Assembly: GCA_016707205.1 (NCBI GenBank)
Contig: JADJHZ010000019.1
Location: 1-64,000 of the forward strand
Source of the DNA: Haliscomenobacter sp.
GTDB lineage: Bacteria > Bacteroidota > Bacteroidia > Chitinophagales > Saprospiraceae
Direction of reading: 5' to 3'
DNA: 64,000 bases
Both the position numbers and the translations under genes were made by a program. The notes beneath the pieces were generated by a model, which saw nothing but the letters and a program-made list of their open reading frames with translations, was not told the origin of the DNA and did not search any database. Below are positions 1 through 7,170 of the stretch, piece by piece (positions within the stretch are counted from its first letter, which is position 1; every line of letters begins with the position of its first letter).

Positions 1-2204
1 CGTGAACCGCCGCATCTACACCTACCGGGCTGGGAGTACCTATTTTTAATGGATGTTACCCGGTCTATGTTTAACGCCGCCCGCTCCCAGCTGCCCGGCA
101 ACCCCAGGGCACTATCTGGACTATCGATGCAAACAACAAAGCCGAGACCGGGAGCCTGCAACTTTTCCAGGTGACCAGCGCCAATAACGTCTGGAATAAC
201 CCTCCCGCCGTCTCCGCCCACTACAACGCGGGCCGCGCTTACGAGTACTACCTGAATACCTTTAAACGGAACTCGATCAACGGAAAAGGGGCAATATCAT
301 TTCCATCATCAATATTGCCGACGACGATGGAACGGGCCTGGACAACGCCTACTGGAATGGGAACGCCATTTTCTACGGGAACGGCAAACAAGCGTTCTCC
401 TCCCTGGCCCGGGGCCTCGACGTGGCCGGCCACGAGCTGACCCATGGGGTGATCCAAAATGCCGCCAATCTGGAATACTACGGCGAACCGGGCGCCCTCA
501 ACGAGTCTTTTGCCGATATCTTCGGGGCTATGATCGACCGGGAGGACTTTAAAATCGGGGAAGACGTGGTCAAGCTGTCCGTATTCCCTTCTGGCGCCAT
601 GCGCGATATGGCCAACCCCAACAACGGCGGCAAAAGCCTCGCCGACCGGGGCTGGCAGCCTGCCCATACCGGAGAACAATATACCGGCGACGCCGATAAC
701 GGCGGGGTCCATATTAACAGTGGTATTCCCAACCGGGCATTCTACCTTTTCGCTACCGCCGTGGGGAAAGAAACCGCCGAACAGGTCTATTTTTACGCCC
801 TAACCAACCTGCTCACCCGGACCTCCAGATTCATCGACTGCCGCCTGGCCGTAGCGCAGGCTGCCAAGGTGCTCTTCAACGCCTCGGTGGCCGCCGCCGC
901 TGAACAGGCCTTTACAACCGTGGGAATCAGCGGTTCAACTCCCCGACGTCCCAGCCCGATGCACGCCGCCAACCCGGGCGAGCAATTCATCCTGGCTGTG
1001 GACACCGACAGCACCGGCATGTTCATCTACGACCTCAACGGCCAATCGGTGGGAACCCTCGCTACAAATGAAAAGATCATCAGCAAACCAAGCATCACCG
1101 ACGACGGCAGCGTGATCCTTTACGTGAACGCCAACCGCCAGATTCGCTATCAGATCCTCAACTGGACTACCGGCCAGACCCAATCCGGAACGCTGAGCAG
1201 CCAGAGCATCTGGCGCAACGCCGCGATCGCAAAAGACGGCGATAAGATCGCGGCCATCACCGCAGAGTACGAGCCCCAGATCTACGTGCAGACTTGGTCA
1301 CTGCGCCAAAGTCTCAAGTTGTTCAAGCTCTACAACCCCTACCTTCACCGAAGGAGTGCAGTCGGGACAGGTGCGCTACGCCGACGCCCTGGAGTGGGAC
1401 CTCGCCGGAGAATACGTCGTTTATGACGCCCTCAACCAGGTATCCCTGCTCGGGGGCGCCCCTTACCTGTATTGGGACATCGGTATCCTCCACGCTTGGG
1501 ACAACCCGGCGGACCAACCCGCCAAAGGGGATATTGAAAAACTGATCACCGGCCTCTCCGAAAGGGAAAGCATCGGTTTTCCGGCGTTCTCCAAAAACTC
1601 CCCCAATATCATTGCGTTCGACTATGTGATCGATGTGGACGGGAACAACGTATTTACGGAGGCCGATGAATACTACCTCATTGGCCTGGACATCCAGAAA
1701 GGGACCCTGCGCACCGTGCTGCAGAACAACACCTTCGGCATCCCCAACTACGGCGTGGACGACGACTACCTGCTTTTCGACAACGAGGCCTCGAACGGTG
1801 TTACCCAGGTGGCTTTCGTACAGCTCAAAACCGACAAACTTAGCCCGGCCGCCAACCCCGGCGTCTTCCTCTCCCAGCGCATGTGGGCCAGTTGGTTCGC
1901 CACCGGCCAACGGGTGCTGACAGACGCCAAAGAACGTCCCGGCCCGGAACAGGCCCTGAGCGTTTTTCCTAACCCCTTTGACGGAACCCTCCAGATCGCC
2001 CTGGAACTGCCCCAAGCGGGCGACCTCCAGGCCTCCCTCTGGGATGCGCTCGGCCGACGCGTCTGGACCGCCTCTTTCCCCGGCCAACCTTCCGGCGCCT
2101 TCGGCCATGCCCTATCCCTGCCTGCGTTGCCCGCCGGCGCTTACGTACTCCGCCTCAAGCACAACGGGCATACCTGGACCCGCCAGGTGATCCGAAACCC
2201 CTGA
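1..2204 (+). CDS. M4 (thermolysin-like) metallopeptidase with T9SS sorting domain; 5' partial, frameshifted
   Basis: This is a secreted zinc endopeptidase of the M4 family whose N-terminus lies outside the window. The zinc motif HELTH is encoded at about 431-445, the third ligand region reads ALNESFAD (about 490-520), and the active-site histidine motif GGVHINSGIPN lies near 700-735, so all hallmark catalytic residues are present. After the protease comes a beta-propeller-like middle region. The C-terminus is a typical type IX secretion domain (starting near ALSVFPNPFDG, ending in KHNGHTWTRQVIRNP), so export across the outer membrane is expected. The reading frame is broken four times: T run 43-47, C run 103-105, G run 288-291 (each one base short) and C run 1336-1339 (one base long). 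Correcting each restores a continuous M4 protein, so I annotate one gene. It could be a real pseudogene, but the homopolymer pattern favours sequence error. Confidence 0.85.
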
Positions 2205-2220
2205 GCCCTAAAATAGAACA

Positions 2221-2254
2221 GCCGCCGGAGCAATCCTTTGGACGTTCCGGCGGC
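2221..2254 (+). terminator. hairpin downstream of the M4 protease gene
   Basis: Nine-base arms GCCGCCGGA (2221-2229) and TCCGGCGGC (2246-2254) surround a 16-nt loop, 16 bp after the stop codon. There is no following T run, so this may be an mRNA-end structure rather than a classical intrinsic terminator. Confidence 0.4.
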
Positions 2255-2360
2255 CGTACTCATAATCCCATAAACAACATTAACTATGCTCTCCTTTAAC
2301 GTTTCCTTAAGGGGCGTTTATTGCGCGCCCTGAAGTTAAATTGACCTGTTCCCCGAAATC

Positions 2361-2510
2361 CCTTGTTCGCCGTCCCGCAATAAGCGGGACAGATTTTGCG
2401 CGGAACTATCCGCCGGTCCCCTGCCTTGTTTGCCGAAATCCTCAGATTTCCTTGTTTGCCGAAATCCTCAGATTTCGTGCGGAACTATCCGCCGGTCCCC
2501 TGACCGGTCG
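2361..2510 (+). repeat. modular dispersed hairpin repeat, locus 1 (about 2.5 copies)
   Basis: The unit starts with TTGTTTGCCG or TTGTTCGCCG, carries a small exchangeable stem-loop (GAAATC-CTCA-GATTTC or GTCCCGC-AATAA-GCGGGAC), and ends in GCGGAACTATCCGCCGGTCCCCTG. The first copy is about 2364-2424, a truncated unit about 2428-2454, and a full unit about 2453-2510. Related copies are at 8936-8989 (minus orientation) and 30217-30270. No coding potential was seen. Confidence 0.7.
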
Positions 2511-2528
2511 CCACCCCAAAAGTTTTTT

Positions 2529-2575
2529 CCCGCTCCCCGCTCCCTGCTCCCTGCTCCCTCCTGCTCCCTATTCCC
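2529..2575 (+). repeat. CTCCCTG-type tandem repeat
   Basis: Short direct repeats of the type GCTCCCT or GCTCCCC follow the modular repeat. The same motif recurs at about 7111-7130 and 9031-9066. The remainder of 2576-2756 shows no gene. Confidence 0.7.
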
Positions 2576-2756
2576 AAACAATCGACTGTTTCTAAAAACA
2601 TTTCCGGATAAAAGTTAGGAGGCCCCTGGTATGCCCTTGCATTCCTTCGGAATTGGCAATACTATATTACGCTAAATAACCTCCTTTTTCAAAATACAGA
2701 TCAATATAGCATCAATATTGGTTAACATGGTGGTAGCATGGGGGGGACAGATGGGC

Positions 2757-2764
2757 TACTTTTG
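2757..2764 (+). promoter_or_regulatory. -7 box (TACTTTTG) upstream of the 2816 gene
   Basis: TACTTTTG matches the Bacteroidota -7 consensus TAnnTTTG exactly. I see no clear -33 TTTG at the expected distance. Its position after the upstream in-frame ATG at 2738 supports translation starting at 2816. Confidence 0.4.
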
Positions 2765-2815
2765 TTCGTGTTAAAATCACACGAACTATTTTATTCACCC
2801 AAACAGATTGTTCTT

Positions 2816-3430
2816 ATGAAACGAGTATTTGTAAACCTTCGCAACAGCGCCCTGGCATTGGGCCTGATGCTGACCACAGCGGCAGCGGCCATGGCAGCTG
2901 ATTACCCGAGCGTATTGATCAAGGTAGGCCTGGGGCAGCGCCTCCAGGTCGAGATTCAGCAACTGGCGGGCAAGACGGAAGTCGCCCTTGTCAACGCCCT
3001 GGATGAGACGGTGTTCCAGGAGACGGTAGGCGCCAACCAGCGCTATTACGCCAAGACCTTTAACCTCGCCAACCTGGAAACGGGCGATTACACCTTTGTG
3101 GTGCGTACCTCCACCCGGGAGATCCGCCAGCCGTTCTCCCTGCAGGATCGCAGCGTTGCCCTCGACAGCAAGGCCCGGCGCGAGGTGTTTCTGCCCCAGA
3201 TCCGGTTGCAGGAAGACGCCGTGGAGATCAACCTCCTCAACCGCCAGGTAGCCACCGTGCGCGTGTCCATCCTGACGCGCGAAGGCGAACTGGTGTACGA
3301 AGACGTGATCCCCAACGTGGTCTCCCTGGGCCGCCGCTACAACGTGAGCCACCTGGAAGACGGCGAATACACCTTTGTGGTGCGCACGCCGGAACGCGAA
3401 TTCTATCAGAATTTCCAGCGCGGGAACTAA
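2816..3430 (+). CDS. secreted two-repeat protein of unknown function
   Basis: I do not recognise this 204-residue protein. It begins with a clear signal peptide (positive start MKRVF, hydrophobic core, AMAA cleavage region), so it is probably periplasmic or exported. The mature part contains two similar beta-rich halves. Each ends in a near-identical stretch, NLETGDYTFVVRTSTRE and HLEDGEYTFVVRTPERE, spaced about 95 residues apart, which suggests an internal duplication of a beta-sandwich domain. The repeats resemble the fold of secretion-system C-terminal domains in length and in the GxYxxxV pattern, but no sorting signal follows. The start at 2816 is preferred because the signal peptide begins there. 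The gene stands alone and ends 26 bp before a strong terminator. Confidence 0.75.
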   Translation: MKRVFVNLRNSALALGLMLTTAAAAMAADYPSVLIKVGLGQRLQVEIQQLAGKTEVALVNALDETVFQETVGANQRYYAKTFNLANLETGDYTFVVRTSTREIRQPFSLQDRSVALDSKARREVFLPQIRLQEDAVEINLLNRQVATVRVSILTREGELVYEDVIPNVVSLGRRYNVSHLEDGEYTFVVRTPEREFYQNFQRGN

Positions 3431-3456
3431 CCCGTGCGAAATCACCCCAATTGACC

Positions 3457-3491
3457 GCCCCCCGGCAGAAACGCCGGGGGGCTTTTTTTTT
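3457..3491 (+). terminator. Rho-independent terminator
   Basis: Ten-bp perfect stem GCCCCCCGGC (3457-3466) / GCCGGGGGGC (3473-3482), six-base loop and nine T residues. It ends the 2816-3430 transcript. Confidence 0.9.
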
Positions 3492-3543
3492 GGGCCCCGC
3501 AAACGCCAAAAGTTTGTATTTTGCGCCCAAAATCGACAAAACC

Positions 3544-4061
3544 ATGAAACATACTGCCCTCGCCGCCGGCCTTCTGTGCCTGGCCCTGCTCGCCGCCTCC
3601 TGCAAAAACGACAAAAAGCAGGCGCCGGCGCTGCGGATTCTTCCGACCTGACCACCAGCACCCAGCCCGAAGCGCCGGTGTACCGCGACGCGGAAGCGGC
3701 TGAGTTCACGGGCGAATTCGCCGACGCCAACTACCCCGACAAAGGCTTCTGGAAAAAAGTGACCGTCCAGGCCGTCGCCGGCAATAAACTGGAGGTCGTG
3801 TGCTCCAGCGCCAAAGACCCCATGACCGGCATGGGCTGCAACTTTAAAGGCTTGGGCGACCACCGCAACGGCTACGTGCAGGTGCCCCTCAACCCCGAAT
3901 CCACCGACCCTACCTTCCTCACCCTCCGCTTTATGCCCACCGGCGAACTCATCGTCGGCGCCGAAGGCGGCGGAAGCGAAAACCCCACCGACGCCCTCCA
4001 GCTCTTCTGCGTCACCTCCCCCTCTAATACCTTGGGGGGAGTGTATGAGAAGGTGAAGTAG
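3544..4061 (+). CDS. small putative lipoprotein, frameshifted
   Basis: The N-terminus is a lipoprotein signal (MKHTALAAGLLCLALLAASC): hydrophobic core followed by the lipobox LAASC, so the mature protein should be lipid-anchored from Cys20. The rest (about 150 residues) has no family I recognise; it contains a likely disulfide pair (VVCSSAKDPMTGMGCN) and a beta-rich C-terminal half ending in GGVYEKVK. The open frame stops after 35 codons unless one A is added to the A run at 3613-3617. With that correction the lipobox continues directly into the TTSTQPEAPVYRD segment, so I annotate one gene. It lies between two strong terminators and is probably monocistronic. Confidence 0.7.
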
Positions 4062-4081
4062 AAGCGAGAAGAACGATTTTT

Positions 4082-4134
4082 AAAAACAATACCGGGTCTG
4101 TGCGTATGTTACGCGCAGACCCGGTATTGTTTTT
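4082..4134. terminator. long bidirectional terminator
   Basis: An almost perfect inverted repeat: arms of about 23 nt starting AAAAACAATACCGGGTCTG and ending CAGACCCGGTATTGTTTTT around a seven-base loop. A/T tracts on both sides let it act in either direction. It marks the left edge of the AT-rich patch. Confidence 0.9.
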
Positions 4135-4289
4135 AGGAAAGCTCGATATGATTAAATTGTTGAAATTCAATTATTTGTATTTATTTTTTTGCGGAAAAGC
4201 CAAATTTTCTTGGTGGTAACCGGGACCTTGATCTAGTCTTTGGAAAGAAGGGGAAGGATGCGCTAAATTTGGGATAAGCAATCTCAATT
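4135..4289. other. AT-rich intergenic stretch, no gene seen
   Basis: The sequence turns abruptly AT-rich after the terminator. No reading frame or recognisable motif was found before the ATG at 4290. Confidence 0.5.
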
Positions 4290-4747
4290 ATGGAAAAGGA
4301 AAAAAACGAACCTCACCATTTCTTTACAATGCCCCAAATCGTGCAACGGGCTTTTCCAGGTATGCTCCAACTATCTATGTATAGCCGGGATTTTCTGTTC
4401 GGGAAAGCCAATAACGTTCGGGATATTGAAATCCTGACCGAGGAAGAAGCGCAGAGCCCTATGGCGGCAAGAGCCCTTTTTTATAAAGCCGGTTCGAATG
4501 CCCTGGGCGTTTATCTTCCAAAAGCAGGGGTGGGCAATTTTGCGGTTCATTCTTTAATATCCGGATTTATTCAAATTCAACAGCCCTATTGGGTTCCGAC
4601 TTTGGTTGGGAGTAGCCTTCTCTTCGATCGGGCGGTGATCCTGCTACCTGGGATTATCCGATAACCGAATTGGAAACACACTATGTCGTGGTATTTAAAT
4701 TGGCAAGCATGAGTTGGAGCCAGGAAAAAGGAAATCAGATAGTATAA
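4290..4747 (+). CDS. unrecognised protein, frameshifted near its 3' end
   Basis: The first 115 codons encode a soluble protein without signal peptide or membrane segment (starting MEKEKNEPHHFFTMPQIV). I do not recognise a family. The open frame stops at 4664, but adding one G near 4634-4637 joins it to a second frame reading DPATWDYPITELETHYVV and ending at 4747. This continuation has normal codon use and keeps a plausible beta-strand pattern, so I treat the two parts as one gene of about 152 codons. The codon composition is AT-richer than in most of the window, like the next gene, and both may have been acquired together. A real truncated gene cannot be excluded. Confidence 0.5.
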
Positions 4748-5028
4748 GTTACGGGTGCTTTTCGGGAAGCAGAAGATCTGCCTGGAATGGGTAGATCTCT
4801 CTGCGCCCTTTAGTTGCAGATGAAAATTTTCACTTGTTTTTTTAGCTATTTCCAGAATGTTTTTTTTATTTTCCTTCCATAAATATGCAACAGATATAGG
4901 TTTTATGCGTGTATAGACGAATTTCCTATTTTAGGGATTCAAGGGGCATGGGCGGCAAATGTGCAAAACCTGTTTCGGAGTATTGGAAGAGCTGGCTTAA
5001 ATCCCTAATAGAAAAATAATCTGTCAAT
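4748..5028. other. AT-rich intergenic region, no gene seen
   Basis: Both strands lack a convincing coding frame. The region probably holds the promoter of the 5029 gene, but no clean TTTG/TAnnTTTG pair was identified. Confidence 0.4.
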
Positions 5029-6579
5029 ATGGATTCGTTGAAAGAACTCATTCAATTTATTGACCGCAATAAAGTCAAGTCTATCGAGGTCTTGGGGTAT
5101 CAGAAGGAAGGAAAAAAAACGCTAATCAATCAGTTTTACCAGAGGATTGCTTCTGGTGATTTGAACACGGATGAAGAGGCCGCCGATCTGTTTTTCCGTG
5201 TTTCGCCTTCGGATATCCTTTACCGTAAGTTGAAAAGTAAATTAAAATCCAGGCTGATTAACTCGGTTTTCTTTCTCGATCTGAAGCAGCCGAAATATTC
5301 AGAGATGGACCGCGCCTATTTAACCTGCTGGAAAGAATGGTCGGCAACACAAATTTTGTTCAGAAATGGAGTTACCAAGGTGGCCGTTGAACTGGCTCAC
5401 CGGATTTTAAAGCAGTCTCAGGCGTTTGAGTTTTCTGATATTTCGATGAATATCGCTAAAATGTTGAGGATCACGTACGCAACCCGATTCCCCAATGCCA
5501 AAAAATACGAGCAGTTTAATGAACTGGTAAATTATTATTTGGGCTTACAAACCTCTGAATTGAAAGCGGAGGAATATTATTTTGACATCGTCAGGCATTA
5601 TGCAGAAAGTCTTGCAAGCCAACCTGAAGTTGGAGAGAAAGGTGAAAAATATGTTCAAGAGTTGGAGCCTTTGGTCAAATTGTATAAAACTCACCGCCTG
5701 CTTCGTTTTTTTTATCAAATCAAGGTAGCCTCTTATATGTGCCGGAATGACTACCGGACTACGGTCGGGGTGTGTAACGAGGCTCTTTCGGCTTTAGAAA
5801 TCAAGACTTTCTTACCCCAATCGCAGGGCGCTTTCTTTTATTTTCAGAAGATTGTATGCCACGCTCAGTTAAAGGAATTTGAAGAAGGTAAACGCTTAGC
5901 AGAAGCTTATCTGATCTATGACGAACAAGGATCATTTAACTGGTTTAAAAACAGACAACTTGCTGTTTTTTTTAGCTTTCACTCGGGGGATTATGAGGAA
6001 ACGCTAAGAGTATTTGAACAAGCGAGTTCTCATCCGGGATTCAGGCGCCTTGATCCGGTAAATGCGGAGTTCTGGAAAATCTCGGAAGCGTATCTGTTGT
6101 ACCTCCTTTACACCGGAAGGATTCCCTCTACTTCAGAAAAGGCATTCAATTTTCGAATTGCCAAATTTCTCAACGAGGTTCCCATTTTTTCTAAAGACAA
6201 GAAGGGGATGAATATTCCGATTTTAATCGTTCAAATCTTGTTCACCATTGCCCAGCAGCGCTACGATTTGGCGGTCCTGCGCATAGATTCCATTGAAAAG
6301 TATTGTACGCGGTATTTGCGTAAAGACGATACGTATCGCAGTAACTTGTTTATCAAGATGTTGTTATGCATCCCCCAGGCAGGGTTCCACCGCGTAGCCG
6401 TGTCCCGACGGGCAAGCAAATATAGGGACTTGCTGCGCAAGCACCCTTTGGAATACGCCAACCAGGGCCATCAGATCGAGGTGATTCCTTACGAAGCGTT
6501 GTGGGAGATGGCACTGGATTCTCTAGGTACCCGGATTCATTCCCCGTCGCGGGCCTTGCCCAAAGCAGGAGAGCCTTAG
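5029..6579 (+). CDS. large alpha-helical (TPR-like) cytoplasmic protein of unknown function
   Basis: This 516-residue protein has no signal peptide or membrane segment and is predicted by eye to be almost wholly helical. It has repeated amphipathic helix pairs with tyrosine and aromatic spacing typical of tetratricopeptide-like solenoids (for example around SFNWFKNRQLAVFFSFHSGD, residues ~300-325). The N-terminal ~90 residues are charged (KKTLINQFYQRIASGDLN) and may be a separate helical domain. I cannot name a catalytic site. The gene is visibly AT-richer than most neighbours, and together with the 4290 gene it forms a patch that may have been transferred. Its stop codon abuts the terminator of an opposing transcript (6580-6622), so it is convergent with the candidate RNA gene. 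Confidence 0.75.
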   Translation: MDSLKELIQFIDRNKVKSIEVLGYQKEGKKTLINQFYQRIASGDLNTDEEAADLFFRVSPSDILYRKLKSKLKSRLINSVFFLDLKQPKYSEMDRAYLTCWKEWSATQILFRNGVTKVAVELAHRILKQSQAFEFSDISMNIAKMLRITYATRFPNAKKYEQFNELVNYYLGLQTSELKAEEYYFDIVRHYAESLASQPEVGEKGEKYVQELEPLVKLYKTHRLLRFFYQIKVASYMCRNDYRTTVGVCNEALSALEIKTFLPQSQGAFFYFQKIVCHAQLKEFEEGKRLAEAYLIYDEQGSFNWFKNRQLAVFFSFHSGDYEETLRVFEQASSHPGFRRLDPVNAEFWKISEAYLLYLLYTGRIPSTSEKAFNFRIAKFLNEVPIFSKDKKGMNIPILIVQILFTIAQQRYDLAVLRIDSIEKYCTRYLRKDDTYRSNLFIKMLLCIPQAGFHRVAVSRRASKYRDLLRKHPLEYANQGHQIEVIPYEALWEMALDSLGTRIHSPSRALPKAGEP

Positions 6580-6885
6580 AAAAAACGCAAAGCCCCCGGC
6601 GGCTAAGCGCTACCGGGGGCTTCCAGGAGTAGGGAGTTGCTGTAAGGGAAGGATTCGAACCTTCAAGGGGAAGTTAGCATCGGAACAGATTTGCGGTGGT
6701 CAACCCCAGTCAGGAGCCGGCTTCGCTTGGTGTTGCCAAGCGAGGTCGCTTCGGCTTATTCCGTGTTTATCCAGGTCCCAGCCGAAGCCGGGGTCCCCAC
6801 CCCCGAGACAAGGGGGCATGGCTGCCTGTTTCATCACCTCACATTGTTTGTTTTGCAGGGCGTCTTTTCGCCGCTGTTGATGATA
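6580..6885 (-). ncRNA. candidate structured non-coding RNA (about 300 nt)
   Basis: A strong minus-strand promoter (6886-6917) and an intrinsic terminator (6579-6622) delimit a transcript without a convincing protein. Read on the minus strand it contains a 5' hairpin (about 6858-6880), CCCCC/GGGGG (6800-6816), CGCTTGG/CCAAGCG (6724-6742), and near the 3' end GAAGG-TTCGAAT-CCTTC (6648-6664), which is a perfect tRNA T-arm. A nine-base pairing between GCTTCGGCT and AGCCGAAGC elements is also possible. I tested it against memory of tRNA, tmRNA, RNase P, 6S and SRP RNAs; none fits well. It may be a divergent member of one of these or a new RNA. Confidence 0.55.
6590..6622 (-). terminator. terminator of the candidate RNA
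   Basis: Ten-bp stem (6590-6599 with 6613-6622) followed on the minus strand by TGCGTTTTTT. The T run exists only on the minus side, so its direction is minus. Confidence 0.8.
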
Positions 6886-6917
6886 CAAATATAGAAGCAG
6901 CCCCTATTCTTTGCAAA
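6886..6917 (-). promoter_or_regulatory. Bacteroidota-type promoter driving the candidate RNA
   Basis: On the minus strand TTTG (6917-6914) is followed by a 20-nt spacer and TATATTTG (6893-6886). Both boxes match the TTTG/TAnnTTTG consensus exactly, and an A/T-rich upstream element (6918-6960) precedes them. It is the best promoter I can see in the window. Confidence 0.8.
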
Positions 6918-7044
6918 TTTTTTATAAAAAATTTATAAAATTTACAATATCGTCAATAATTAGGCTTTTTTGTTGATTTTATTTAAAAAGACGTTCGATT
7001 TTTTGCCCGCTTCTTGAAGATTTTGCAATGCCGGGGAAGACCGG

Positions 7045-7170
7045 TCGACCGTTTAGGCGTTAGGGCGTTAGGGCGTTTAGGCGTAAGGCATAGGGCCTGT
7101 GATCGAAATCTGCTCCCTTTTCCCTACTCCCTTCGCCTCAACGCCCCAACGCCTCAACGCCTAAACTTCC
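7045..7170. repeat. degenerate TTAGGCG hairpin array
   Basis: The left arm has direct repeats of GCGTTTAGGCGTTAGG type (7048-7090). The right arm carries their complements, CAACGCC and CAACGCCTAAAC (7138-7165). Between them lies GATCGAAATCTGCTCCC (7101-7117), a box also found in the 8990-9110 array. The remainder of 6918-7044 is AT-rich and without a gene. Confidence 0.7.

Noticed and set aside
2738..2815. upstream start for the 2816-3430 protein
   Set aside because: The extra 26 residues precede a complete signal peptide and overlap the -7 box.
6641..6740. tRNA gene on the minus strand
   Set aside because: Only the T-arm is convincing. The acceptor strand CCTTACA has no partner, and D- and anticodon arms cannot be drawn.
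6820..6842. SRP RNA core
   Set aside because: A 23-nt stretch matches the bacterial SRP apical region at about 16 positions on the minus strand, but the tetraloop and the long flanking stem are not found.
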